This document shows, one piece after another, positions 17,143 to 25,568 of a DNA stretch of 41,844 nucleotides. Positions within the stretch are counted from its first letter, which is position 1, and each line of letters opens with the position of its first letter. Below the pieces are notes generated by a model. The model was given only the letters and a program-made list of their open reading frames with translations, was not told where the DNA came from and searched no databases. A program made the translations under genes and the position numbers. Where the stretch lies: the NCBI GenBank assembly GCA_964581505.1, contig CAZOOR010000014.1, positions 1-41,844 of the forward strand. The letters run 5' to 3'. The stretch is from CAZOOR01 sp964581505. Its GTDB lineage: Bacteria > Bacteroidota > Ignavibacteria > Kapaibacteriales > UBA2268.

Positions 17143-18495
17143 TTAATTTTGTTTACTCAATAAACCCAGTGCGAATAATACTTCTTTATTAGCGACGAAG
17201 TAGGAATATATGGCATTGATTCTATTGATTTGTGTCGTAACAAGTAAATTGTTTGCAATAAAGAAATCGGACACGCTCGCCGAACCGACATTATATCGCT
17301 CTTTTGAAAAGTCATAATTCTTTTCTGCAGATGTTAATGCTCTGTTTGTGATTTCAAGTTTTTTTTCGGCGGCTTGCAGATTAAGCATAGCGGTTCTAAG
17401 ATTTCGCCGAATACCTTGCTCAATATTATATAAATCAATTTTACGAGTATAGAGTTGCAATTTTGAATTCTCAATATTCAAATTCGTTCTAAAATTCTCG
17501 AATATCGGTATTGATAGATTTAATCCAACAGATGAATGACCGAGTTTAGTAAAATCCTTGATATAATAGTTCGACCAATTCCAACCGCCCGATGCACTGA
17601 GTGTGGGCCAATACGAACTTTCGGAAATTTTAATTTGTTGCTCAGCCGCTTTGATTGATGTTTGAATTGCCTGTGCATCTCCCCTATTTTTTAGAGCTAC
17701 CCTAACGGCATTATCAAACGCCCCATATTTTCGTTTAAATTCTTTTATTTCTGTCGGATTAATATTATTCGGCAAGCTTTGTTCGGAAAAATCAACTTGC
17801 ATTTCGGGATTCAACCCCATTAAAATCAACAAGTTTGTTTTGGCAATTTTCAATTGGTTCTCAGCCTGCACTACTTCCAATTCCCTATTTCCAAGGTCTG
17901 CCTCTTGTGAATAGACATAATTTACGGAAGTTAGTCCGGCTTCATACCTTGCTTTTACACGCTCAAGCTCTTTCTTGCCGAGTTCATAGTTCTCTCGCCT
18001 TATTTTTAATACCTGTTTATTGAGAACTGTTTGTACATAAGAGCGATAGATTTCCATTTCTATTCGTTCGCGTGTAAACATAGAATTTTGGTAGATACTA
18101 TTATAATTAAGTTGCGCCCTGCTGAAATTGTTGGAACGCCTAAATCCATTGAAAATAGTATATTGAAAGCCTGCATTGATTGAATAATAGTTTGGTCTGA
18201 TTGTTGTATATTCGTTAGGAATTATCGGTGAATCAGGATTTCCGCTTGTGCCGATTTGCGATTTGAATGTTCGTTTATAATTCATATTTACCGCTATTGA
18301 CGGCAAAAATTCACCATAAGCATTCGTAATATCAGCACCTGCCGGAGCCAAACGTGCTACGGACAGTTTGATGTCGGGATTGTTGCTATTAGCGATTTTC
18401 AGGCATTCGTCAAGTGTATAGACGTGTGTAACAAGACTTTTTTCCTGCGCCAGAACAGCGGACAAACTAAATATTAAAAGTAAAATATATTTCAT
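17143..18495 (-). CDS. TolC-family outer-membrane efflux protein
   Basis: 450 residues from ATG 18495; a TTG two codons upstream is less likely because MKYILLLIFSLSAVLAQE is a complete signal peptide. Two OEP repeats are visible. Each has long amphipathic helices (for example around RSYVQTVLNKQVLKIRRENY and AEKKLEITNRALTSAEKNYD) and a beta-strand pair. It is the first gene of the operon and should form the trimeric outer-membrane channel for the ABC exporter downstream. No promoter could be defined upstream. Confidence 0.9.
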   Translation of the reverse strand: MKYILLLIFSLSAVLAQEKSLVTHVYTLDECLKIANSNNPDIKLSVARLAPAGADITNAYGEFLPSIAVNMNYKRTFKSQIGTSGNPDSPIIPNEYTTIRPNYYSINAGFQYTIFNGFRRSNNFSRAQLNYNSIYQNSMFTRERIEMEIYRSYVQTVLNKQVLKIRRENYELGKKELERVKARYEAGLTSVNYVYSQEADLGNRELEVVQAENQLKIAKTNLLILMGLNPEMQVDFSEQSLPNNINPTEIKEFKRKYGAFDNAVRVALKNRGDAQAIQTSIKAAEQQIKISESSYWPTLSASGGWNWSNYYIKDFTKLGHSSVGLNLSIPIFENFRTNLNIENSKLQLYTRKIDLYNIEQGIRRNLRTAMLNLQAAEKKLEITNRALTSAEKNYDFSKERYNVGSASVSDFFIANNLLVTTQINRINAIYSYFVANKEVLFALGLLSKQN

Positions 18496-18573
18496 TTCCA
18501 ATCATTCATTTATTCTGAATTATTCATATTTACGGAAGATTTTAGCTTTTGTTACAAAATATTGTAAATATGT

Positions 18574-19719
18574 TTATTCTTCTTCCGAAACTCTACCGTC
18601 AACGATACGGAATATTTTATAATTAATGTTGTCCGGTATTAGAGATTTCAAGAACTCTACTTCCGTTACCGTAATAAATGTCTGTGCGGAGTTGCGTTCA
18701 ACAAGTGAAAGCACCTTATTGCTTCTCTCCTTATCAAGCTCCGAAAAAATATCGTCAAGTAAGGCTATCGGGGTTTCGTTTTTATAATTTTTCAGATAAT
18801 TAAATTCAGCAAATTTGATGCTGATTAATAATGACTTATGCTGACCCTGCGAAGCAACATCTTTTGCAGTTGCTCCATTGATTTTAATACGGAGGTCATC
18901 ACGTTGCGGACCAAAAAGCGTTATGCCTCTGCGTTTTTCGTCATATTCAATTTCGGATACAAAGCGGCTGAAACTATTCTCAATGTCTGCTTTACTAAGT
19001 TCCTGCAAATTGCTGTTGCGAGCAATACCATTCGGCAAATATTCAAGAGAAACTTGCTCTTTCCCATTCGAGACGTATTCGTATATTTCCTGAAAATATG
19101 GAATAAAGTTATGTATAAATTCAATACGCCTCATTACAATTTCCGCACCTGCCGCTATTAACATATCTGTCCATGTAGCAAGAAGTGCCTCGTCATATTT
19201 GCCGCTAATCTTTGCCTGTTGCAATTGGTGATTGCGCTGTCTCAGGGCTTTTCTGTATTTTATTAACTCATCAAGGTATTTGCGACCGGACTGCGAGAGT
19301 AATTTATCCACAAAGTCCCGTCTATCGCTCGGACCACCAAAACTGATTGATTTATAATCGGGGGATAGAATAATGCAGGGTATTTCACCGATAATTTCTT
19401 TGGGCAATAGTCTGTCGCCGGTGTTGGAGTTAATTTCTTTCTTATTTTTTCTATCGTATTTAATATTGACATTATACGGAATGCCGTAGTCATTACTTGC
19501 TTTTGTATTGACAATGTATGTTTCTTCATTATATCTGATTAACGAACTATCCTGCGTAGGCAGAAAACTTTTAGAGAAAGCGGATATTGATATTGCTTCG
19601 AGTATCGTAGTTTTGCCCGAGCCGTTCAATCCGTAAAAAATATTCAATCCGTCCGAAAACTCAATTTCGGTCGTTCTATGGTTCCGCAAGTTAGAAATAT
19701 ATATTTTTTTAATCTTCAT
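18574..19719 (-). CDS. recF: DNA replication and repair protein RecF
   Basis: 381 residues, usual length. Walker A GLNGSGKTT at 30-38, the SMC-like signature region around SQGQHKSLLISIKFAE, and Walker B IALLDDIFSELD followed by a D-loop are intact. RecF loads RecA at gaps with RecO and RecR. It follows dnaN as in many bacteria, but a strong terminator lies between them, so it probably has its own promoter in the 19720-19756 region. DnaA is not in the window. Confidence 0.95.
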   Translation of the reverse strand: MKIKKIYISNLRNHRTTEIEFSDGLNIFYGLNGSGKTTILEAISISAFSKSFLPTQDSSLIRYNEETYIVNTKASNDYGIPYNVNIKYDRKNKKEINSNTGDRLLPKEIIGEIPCIILSPDYKSISFGGPSDRRDFVDKLLSQSGRKYLDELIKYRKALRQRNHQLQQAKISGKYDEALLATWTDMLIAAGAEIVMRRIEFIHNFIPYFQEIYEYVSNGKEQVSLEYLPNGIARNSNLQELSKADIENSFSRFVSEIEYDEKRRGITLFGPQRDDLRIKINGATAKDVASQGQHKSLLISIKFAEFNYLKNYKNETPIALLDDIFSELDKERSNKVLSLVERNSAQTFITVTEVEFLKSLIPDNINYKIFRIVDGRVSEEE

Positions 19720-19748
19720 TAATACAAGATAATACTTTTTGCAGTCGG

Positions 19749-19789
19749 AAAAAAAAGGCAGTTCGATATGTCATTACAATCGAACCGCC
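19749..19789 (-). terminator. Strong rho-independent terminator of dnaN
   Basis: An 11-bp stem with one mismatch pairs GGCAGTTCGAT (19757-19767) with ATCGAACCGCC (19779-19789). Read on the minus strand it is followed by eight T (19756-19749). It lies 30 bases past the dnaN stop and before recF. A second short palindrome, GGGAAATATTCCC, lies at 19805-19817. Confidence 0.85.
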
Positions 19790-19818
19790 AATTTAAAAAA
19801 CTATGGGAAATATTCCCG

Positions 19819-21009
19819 TTAAATACGAAGTGGCATAAGCAACATCAATAAATCTTCCGAATCGGGTGAAGGTGTAATCAATGCCGGTCTTGTAGGTTCC
19901 GAGAATGTGATTTTTACCATTGTATCCTCATTGCCATCACTATCATTAACATTGGCGACTGCCTCGGCAAGGAATTTATAATTGAACCCGATTTTAATTG
20001 CTTCGCCCGAATATTCACAATTGACCTGTTCACTGGCTTCCGATGCAGTGTCTTCATCTTCGCCTATCAAAGTAAGTAAATTGTTTTCAAATTGCAATTT
20101 AATTAGGTTGGATATTTTATTTGTGAAAATAGCAGTTCTGCGAATTGCTTGCAGAAGCTGATGCTTAGGTACTATTGCAATTAATTCGTTATTCTTTGGT
20201 AACACAGATTCGTAAGGCGGGAATTTCTCGTCAATAAGTCTGGAAATGATAACCATTTCGCCAATATCAAAGCGAATATGAGTGATATTTGTTTCTGTCT
20301 TAATGAAAGAAACAGCCACATCGTCATCAACTTTTTTCAATTGCTCGACAGTGCGTGCAGGGATAATAATATCCAAATCATTTGGATAGACCCCGAAACT
20401 CGGCTTGGAAATTGTCCGCACCAAGCGATAGCTGTCCGTAGCAACGGAATTAACAAAGTCGCCGCCGAATTGGAGCAGTACGCCCGTCATAGCGGGGCGG
20501 TACTCATCGGTGCCAACGGCATAAGCCGTTTTCTCTGCAAGGCGAATCATTTCGTCTTGTTTGAAGAGAGCCGTAGGATTTTTTGTCTGGTCAACGACAG
20601 ATATATTTTTAATATTCTCAATATCCGGTTTAGCCGATTCAAACAATTCGGGCAGAACGAGATATTCTTCCGGTGCAATACCTTTCATCGAATATTTACC
20701 GGCAGAGGTCTTAATCTTAATGTCTAATTTTTCGGTAGTGGCAATTTCCACATCACCGGTGTCTGCAAGTGCTTTTACAATGTCGGAAATGCGTTTACCC
20801 GGGACAAGTATTTGTCCGTCCTCAATGTTATCAACCTTCAAAAAGGTCATTATAGTTAGGTCTTGGTCTGTTGCGATAATTCTCAATTCGTCCCCTTTGA
20901 GCCGGAAATTAAAATGCTCAAGTATCGGCAGAGTTGATTTTTTCGGCAACGCCGGCGATGTTTTTTCAAGCGCCTTATTCAATTCTGTTAGAGAAACTTT
21001 GAATTTCAT
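19819..21009 (-). CDS. dnaN: DNA polymerase III beta subunit (sliding clamp)
   Basis: 396 residues with three clamp domains in order: N-terminal MKFKVSLTELNKALEKTSPA with the conserved LPILEHFNF, a central domain with IPARTVEQLKK, and a C-terminal domain with KIGFNYKFLAEAV and the terminal TRPALITP..LLMLLMPLRI motif. Slightly longer than the ~370-residue average because of small acidic insertions. The clamp ring tethers polymerase III and repair enzymes to DNA. Divergent from psd, with 103 bases between the start codons. Confidence 0.97.
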   Translation of the reverse strand: MKFKVSLTELNKALEKTSPALPKKSTLPILEHFNFRLKGDELRIIATDQDLTIMTFLKVDNIEDGQILVPGKRISDIVKALADTGDVEIATTEKLDIKIKTSAGKYSMKGIAPEEYLVLPELFESAKPDIENIKNISVVDQTKNPTALFKQDEMIRLAEKTAYAVGTDEYRPAMTGVLLQFGGDFVNSVATDSYRLVRTISKPSFGVYPNDLDIIIPARTVEQLKKVDDDVAVSFIKTETNITHIRFDIGEMVIISRLIDEKFPPYESVLPKNNELIAIVPKHQLLQAIRRTAIFTNKISNLIKLQFENNLLTLIGEDEDTASEASEQVNCEYSGEAIKIGFNYKFLAEAVANVNDSDGNEDTMVKITFSEPTRPALITPSPDSEDLLMLLMPLRI

Positions 21010-21112
21010 TTATTTAGCCTGTTTATTATGATTAAATTTATTAATTTTATACTCAATTAATTCAACAAAATACAAATTGAATTTTCTTTTATTAAACGAA
21101 GTTATTAACAAA

Positions 21113-21778
21113 ATGTTCACAAAATACGGTACAGACAATATAATAGTAATGCTGACAATCAGTGTCGTTCTTATCGGCATTTCATTTTTTATTTCAAAAA
21201 CTTGGATTCAAGTTCCGCTGATTATCGCCGGTGTGTTGCTTGCCGCCTTTACTTTCTGGTTTTTTCGCGACCCCGACCGCACTGTCCCTGCCGAAGCTTT
21301 AAATGACGAATCGCTCATTGTTTCACCGGCAGATGGAACTGTTGTACAGATTAAAAATATATATGAAGAAAAATATATGAAGTGCGATGCGGTGCAAATT
21401 AGTATTTTCCTATCACCTCTTGATGTACACGTCAATCGTATTCCTATTTCGGGTGTGGTGGAATATTTTAAATACAATCCGGGCAAGTATCTGGTTGCTT
21501 ATCACCCCAAATCGTCCGAACTGAACGAACAAACATATATTGGTGTTCGCTCTAAATATGCAAAAATTCTCTTCAAGCAGATTGTAGGTATTGTTGCCCG
21601 CCGTCTCGTTTGGGATATTAAGCAAGGGGATAGTGTGAAAATCGGACAACGATTCGGAATGATGAAATTCGGTTCGCGTATGGATGTGATTGTTCCGCCG
21701 GAAACGGAAATATTAATAAAGAACGGCGATAAGGTCAGTGCCGCAGAGACGATTTTGGCAAAATTAAAAAAACACTGA
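21113..21778 (+). CDS. psd: Phosphatidylserine decarboxylase proenzyme, short type
   Basis: 221 residues from ATG 21113; the in-frame TTG at 21077 is an unlikely start. Two N-terminal helices (IIVMLTISVVLIGISFFIS and VPLIIAGVLLAAFTFWFF) anchor it in the membrane. The conserved SPADGTVVQI, DVHVNRIP and FGSR motifs follow; Ser188 of FGSR should become the pyruvoyl group by self-cleavage, leaving a ~34-residue alpha chain. Makes phosphatidylethanolamine from phosphatidylserine, the product of the next gene. The short form with FGSR is the family shared by many Bacteroidota and archaea. Confidence 0.93.
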   Translation: MFTKYGTDNIIVMLTISVVLIGISFFISKTWIQVPLIIAGVLLAAFTFWFFRDPDRTVPAEALNDESLIVSPADGTVVQIKNIYEEKYMKCDAVQISIFLSPLDVHVNRIPISGVVEYFKYNPGKYLVAYHPKSSELNEQTYIGVRSKYAKILFKQIVGIVARRLVWDIKQGDSVKIGQRFGMMKFGSRMDVIVPPETEILIKNGDKVSAAETILAKLKKH

Positions 21779-21782
21779 TAAT

Positions 21783-21802
21783 AAGTTAATTTTTATTAAC
21801 TT
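21783..21802 (+). promoter_or_regulatory. Perfect inverted repeat between psd and pssA
   Basis: AAGTTAAT (21783-21790) and ATTAACTT (21795-21802) form an 8-bp AT-only stem with a TTTT loop, followed by TGTTTTTG. It is a weak candidate for an attenuator or operator; AT content makes it unstable as a terminator. Confidence 0.35.
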
Positions 21803-21827
21803 TGTTTTTGTTGCGAATAGGAATTTG

Positions 21828-22571
21828 ATGAGATTAACCCGTTCAATAGTGCCAAATCTTTTTACGCTCGTAAATCTTTTTATGGGTTTTACGGCTATTG
21901 TTTATATTTCACACGGGGAAATCAAGAGGGCGGCTCTATTCATATTAATTGCCGGTATCTTCGATATGTTGGACGGCGTTGTTGCTCGTTTCTTAAATGC
22001 CACGAGTGAATTCGGAATGGAACTTGACTCGCTCTGCGATGCCGTTTCATTCGGTATTGTACCTGCGTTTATGCTGTACCAAGTGTATTTCTATCAGTTC
22101 AACGAATTGGGAGTTCTGCTTGCCGCATTCCCTGCACTTGCAGGCATTTCAAGACTTGCACGGTTCAACGCCCAACTTACAAGTTTCGACGATAAGCAGT
22201 ATTTTATTGGTTTGCCAATACCCTCCGGCGCATTTTTGATTATTTCTTATGTAATATTTTATCACTTACCCGGGATTGTTCCGGCGGAATATTCGGACAT
22301 TTTGCTATTTACAATCACATTAGGGACGTCTATGGTGATGATTTCCCGAGTAAAATTTTTGAATATGCCACGTCCTACACCGAAATCAATAAAAGAAAAA
22401 CCGATTATTTTTACTATTTTTGTTATTGGCGTAATTGCTTGTATCGCAACAAAGGGAATGTTTATTTTCCCGTTTATGCTGTTTTACGTTGTAGGTAGCG
22501 TTGTATCGTATTTCTATGTATTTTTCAAGGAAAGATACACGATGCCAATAGAAGAAGATGAATTTGATTAA
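21828..22571 (+). CDS. pssA: CDP-diacylglycerol-serine O-phosphatidyltransferase
   Basis: 247 residues from ATG 21828; a TTG one codon upstream was not chosen. The CDP-alcohol phosphotransferase signature (D-x2-DG-x2-AR-x8-G-x3-D-x3-D) is complete at about 46-72 in DMLDGVVARF and GMELDSLCDAV. About seven to eight helices follow. Transfers phosphatidate from CDP-diacylglycerol to serine. The pair psd-pssA in this order is a common phosphatidylethanolamine operon. Confidence 0.94.
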   Translation: MRLTRSIVPNLFTLVNLFMGFTAIVYISHGEIKRAALFILIAGIFDMLDGVVARFLNATSEFGMELDSLCDAVSFGIVPAFMLYQVYFYQFNELGVLLAAFPALAGISRLARFNAQLTSFDDKQYFIGLPIPSGAFLIISYVIFYHLPGIVPAEYSDILLFTITLGTSMVMISRVKFLNMPRPTPKSIKEKPIIFTIFVIGVIACIATKGMFIFPFMLFYVVGSVVSYFYVFFKERYTMPIEEDEFD

Positions 22572-22602
22572 TAAAAAAACTTAATTTATTTTAAGGTATA
22601 AA

Positions 22603-22851
22603 ATGAAGAAATATCATTCTACAATTAATATAACATTGAGAAAAAATATTCTTGATGTGCAGGGCAAGACAGTTCAGCATGCTTTGCATTCTATTGATTT
22701 CCCGATGATTGACAATGTGAGAATAGGAAAACTTGTCGAACTGGATATTGAAGCCGAATCGTTGGAGAAAGCGAAAGAACTGCTGAATGATGCTTGCAAA
22801 AAGCTAATAGCTAACCCTATTATCGAGGATTTTGAAATAACTATTGAATAA
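22603..22851 (+). CDS. purS: Phosphoribosylformylglycinamidine synthase subunit PurS
   Basis: 82 residues, usual size. Shows the PurS pattern: beta strand with VQGKTVQHALHSI near 19-31, NVRIGKLVELDIE, and ACKKLIANPIIEDFEITIE at the end. Bridges PurQ and small-type PurL in the fourth step of purine synthesis. Followed by purQ after 25 bases; purL is not in this window. Confidence 0.93.
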   Translation: MKKYHSTINITLRKNILDVQGKTVQHALHSIDFPMIDNVRIGKLVELDIEAESLEKAKELLNDACKKLIANPIIEDFEITIE

Positions 22852-22876
22852 TGAATATTAATTGGTGTAAAATAAT

Positions 22877-23578
22877 ATGAAATTTGCCGTTGTTGTTTTT
22901 CCCGGCTCTAACTGCGACCATGATGCTTATCATGCAGTCAAAAAAAATCTCGGCGAAGATGCCGCTTTTCTCTGGCACAAGGATACCGAGATACCTAAGG
23001 ATACCGATTGTGTTATTTTGCCCGGCGGTTTTTCCTACGGCGACTATTTGCGTTGTGGAGCCATTGCGCAGTTTTCGCCTCTAATGAACGAAGTAAAGAA
23101 ATTTGCCGCTCGTGGCGGATATGTTATTGGTATATGTAACGGTTTTCAGGTATTGACAGAAACGGGCTTGCTTCCGGGCGCCTTGCTCCGCAATAAAAAT
23201 CTTTCCTTCATTTGCAAAGATGTTCACCTGAAACTTGTTAATAATACTACTCCGTTTACGTCAGCAATTAATGAGAGTGCCGTATTGCGTTTGCCGATTG
23301 CTCATGGCGAAGGTAATTATTTTGCGGAGCAAAAAATAATAGATGAACTTGAAAACGAAAATAGGATTGTCTTCAAATATTCAAACGAAAATGGCGATGT
23401 AGTCCCTGAAGCAAATCCAAACGGTTCTATCAATAATATAGCGGGTATAATCAACAAGACAGGAAACGTACTCGGTATGATGCCACACCCCGAGCGATAT
23501 AGCGACGAACTACTCGGCAGCAATGACGGGCTTCTGATTTTCAAATCATTAGCGGAATATTTGGTTCATAATAAATAA
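22877..23578 (+). CDS. purQ: Phosphoribosylformylglycinamidine synthase subunit PurQ
   Basis: 233 residues. A class I glutamine amidotransferase: VVVFPGSNCDHDA at the start, PGGFSYGDYLRCGA oxyanion strand, nucleophile Cys in GICNGFQVLTE (about 95), and catalytic His/Glu in MMPHPER near the C-terminus. Supplies ammonia to PurL. Cotranscribed with purS. Confidence 0.96.
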   Translation: MKFAVVVFPGSNCDHDAYHAVKKNLGEDAAFLWHKDTEIPKDTDCVILPGGFSYGDYLRCGAIAQFSPLMNEVKKFAARGGYVIGICNGFQVLTETGLLPGALLRNKNLSFICKDVHLKLVNNTTPFTSAINESAVLRLPIAHGEGNYFAEQKIIDELENENRIVFKYSNENGDVVPEANPNGSINNIAGIINKTGNVLGMMPHPERYSDELLGSNDGLLIFKSLAEYLVHNK

Positions 23579-23595
23579 ATTTTGACGGAGGTTTT

Positions 23596-23784
23596 ATGTT
23601 CGGATTAGGTACACCGGAAATTGTAATAATTGCACTCGGTATTTTACTCCTCTTTGGTTCACGCAAAATTCCGGAACTGATGAAAGGTTTAGGCTCGGGC
23701 ATTAAGGAGTTCAAGAAAGCGGCAAGTGCAGACAGCGATGAAGAAAACGAAAAATTGAACGAAAAGAATAATAGTAACAATTAA
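23596..23784 (+). CDS. tatA: Sec-independent translocase protein TatA
   Basis: 62 residues: short N-terminal helix (GTPEIVIIALGILLLFG), the FG hinge (FGSRKIPELMKGLGSGIKEFKK) and an acidic tail. Preceded by a strong ribosome binding site GGAGG at 23586-23590. Forms the translocation pore for folded proteins with a twin-arginine signal. The polyferredoxin at 29585 in this window is a likely substrate. tatC is not here. Confidence 0.92.
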   Translation: MFGLGTPEIVIIALGILLLFGSRKIPELMKGLGSGIKEFKKAASADSDEENEKLNEKNNSNN

Positions 23785-23799
23785 TATTAAGTTTCTATT

Positions 23800-24117
23800 A
23801 TGTTTGACGTTGGCGGTGGCGAATTAATTCTTATTATTCTGGCTATTCTCCTGCTATTTGGTCCTGAGAAACTACCTGAGTTTACCAAGACTATTACCAA
23901 AGGTATGCGTAAAGTAAAGCAGGCACAGGCACAGTTCAAAAATCAGTTGAACGAAATTCAAGGCGAAGTAAATAAAACATTGGATTTAGATGACGATTTG
24001 CCGCAACGCAGTGATTTCAAGCCTATTCCACCGCCGGATATCGAAAAGACCGAGCCGCCTACACATCAGGATACGGAAATAAATGAAGAAAGTAAGGCAG
24101 ACAAAAACAAAGCATAA
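23800..24117 (+). CDS. TatA/TatB-type twin-arginine translocase subunit
   Basis: 105 residues. N-terminal helix (GELILIILAILLLFG), FGPEKLPEF hinge, a longer amphipathic helix and a Pro/Glu-rich tail (RSDFKPIPPPDIEK). The long tail and GPEKLPE resemble TatB, but TatA and TatB are hard to tell apart in this group. It follows the first tatA by 15 bases, so the two are cotranscribed. Confidence 0.85.
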   Translation: MFDVGGGELILIILAILLLFGPEKLPEFTKTITKGMRKVKQAQAQFKNQLNEIQGEVNKTLDLDDDLPQRSDFKPIPPPDIEKTEPPTHQDTEINEESKADKNKA

Positions 24118-24121
24118 TCGC

Positions 24122-24601
24122 TTAACTTTTTATTTTGCTTAATCCGATTTTATTTCTTGCTTTTTTGTCTTTTGCAACTGTTTCTTCCTTCAATGTATTT
24201 AATCTGCCGATATGTATGCTAACCCCTATTCCAATTATAGCCAAAAGAATTTTAAGCCAAAGAAATTTTGCAAAAACAAAAATCGAAACAAGAAGAGAAA
24301 GCCAAAGAAATGAGATTGAAATGATTTTTGAATTTTTGGTCATTCCTTGTTGCTCAATGTAGTCTTTTATGTATTTCCCGATATAACGATTGTTAATCAA
24401 TCGTTCGTAATTTTTTTCGGAACTGCGAAGAAATGATGCCGCCGCCAAAATAAAAAAGATAGTTGAAGGCATAATCGGTAGTATAATACCGATAACACCC
24501 AGCACCACAAACATATATCCTGCAATGATTAACAGAAATTTTTTTATGCGGGAAGTATTTTCCAAATCGAATTTTTTATTTAAATCTAACATTTTTTTCA
24601 T
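24122..24601 (-). CDS. DUF454 (YbaN-like) inner-membrane protein
   Basis: 159 residues with four hydrophobic segments (FLLIIAGYMFVVLGVIGI, STIFFILAAASFLRS, LWLSLLVSIFVFAKF, ILLAIIGIGVSIHI) and the family pattern LPIMPSTIFFILAAASF plus N-x-x-IGKYIKDY. The family is widespread and of unknown function. It is convergent with the tatB-like gene with only four bases between stops. Confidence 0.85.
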   Translation of the reverse strand: MKKMLDLNKKFDLENTSRIKKFLLIIAGYMFVVLGVIGIILPIMPSTIFFILAAASFLRSSEKNYERLINNRYIGKYIKDYIEQQGMTKNSKIISISFLWLSLLVSIFVFAKFLWLKILLAIIGIGVSIHIGRLNTLKEETVAKDKKARNKIGLSKIKS

Positions 24602-24675
24602 TTATTACTTTTTTATATTAAACCGTTTGGACGTGATAGCGTCTATATTATTAAGCGGAATTTGAAATAATTAAT

Positions 24676-24705
24676 TGTTTCGGAGTTTGCTTAGTCTTAT
24701 TTTTG
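24676..24705 (+). promoter_or_regulatory. Candidate Bacteroidota-type promoter for the uracil-DNA glycosylase gene
   Basis: TATTTTTG at 24698-24705 fits the TAnnTTTG -7 consensus of Bacteroidota, with a TTG at 24676-24678 about 19 bases upstream as a partial -33 box. It sits 20 bases before the start codon. Pattern match only. Confidence 0.3.
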
Positions 24706-24724
24706 TATTGTAATTGTAAAGTAA

Positions 24725-25546
24725 ATGGAAACAGCGATAATGGATACATCACTCCAAAAGCAAATCATAGATTATTTCGAAAATCAGAGATTTTTGGGCG
24801 ATACTCTTTTTATCGAAAATTTTAATGCCGACGTTTACGTTGATGATTCGCAGAACGAGGCGGTTCAAGCCGAGATAGAAAACGGAGGGACAGTGAAGAC
24901 TAATAACAAAAGTACCAAAAAGCACAAAGAAGAAAAGCCGGAAAGCACAATCGAATTGCTTGATACTAATTGGCAATCAGCAAAAAGCCTTGACGTTTTA
25001 TATGATAGGATACATTCTTGTCAGCAATGCAGTCTCGGAAAGACACGCACAAATTTAGTTTTCGGCACGGGTGCGCCGAATGCAGATATTATGGTAATCG
25101 GCGAGGCACCGGGCAAAGATGAGGACGAACAAGGCGAACCGTTTGTCGGACGTGCCGGCAAATTGTTAACGAAAATTATCGAATCAATTGATTTGAAAAG
25201 AGAAGATGTCTATATTGCGAATATTTGCAAATGCCGACCACCGAGCAATCGCGCCCCCTTGCAAGATGAGGTAGCGGCTTGTATGCCGTTTCTATTGCGG
25301 CAAATCGAAATAATAAAGCCGGCATTTATTCTGGCATTTGGTGCTACTGCGGTCGGTTCGCTTACCGGCACCAAACCGGTGATGGCACAGGCGCGCGGCA
25401 AATTGACTGATTTCCATGGCGTACAGATGCTCATTACTTATCACCCGGCGGCACTTCTGTATAATCCTAATTTGAAGCGAGCGGTGTGGGATGATATGAA
25501 ATTATTGAGAAGGCTTTACGATGAATATTTGGCAAAGAAAAAATGA
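24725..25546 (+). CDS. Family 4 uracil-DNA glycosylase (Fe-S)
   Basis: 273 residues. A variable, lysine- and glutamate-rich N-terminus (1-90) precedes the catalytic domain. Motif A is GEAPGKDEDEQGEPF at 127-141 and motif B is YHPAALL near 245. Cysteines C99, C102, C168 or C170, and C186 are placed for the [4Fe-4S] cluster typical of families 4 and 5. Removes uracil from DNA; family 4 is the usual form in Bacteroidota and thermophiles. A later ATG at 24740 is an alternative start. Often annotated as a phage SPO1 DNA polymerase-related protein. Confidence 0.93.
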   Translation: METAIMDTSLQKQIIDYFENQRFLGDTLFIENFNADVYVDDSQNEAVQAEIENGGTVKTNNKSTKKHKEEKPESTIELLDTNWQSAKSLDVLYDRIHSCQQCSLGKTRTNLVFGTGAPNADIMVIGEAPGKDEDEQGEPFVGRAGKLLTKIIESIDLKREDVYIANICKCRPPSNRAPLQDEVAACMPFLLRQIEIIKPAFILAFGATAVGSLTGTKPVMAQARGKLTDFHGVQMLITYHPAALLYNPNLKRAVWDDMKLLRRLYDEYLAKKK

Positions 25547-25568
25547 ATCTTAATTTTGAAGAGGTAAA

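Noticed and set aside
21010..21112. DnaA box-like TTATTAACA near 21102 and a replication origin
   Set aside because: One mismatch to TTATNCACA, a single copy, and no AT-rich repeat cluster or dnaA nearby. Adjacency to dnaN alone is not enough for oriC.
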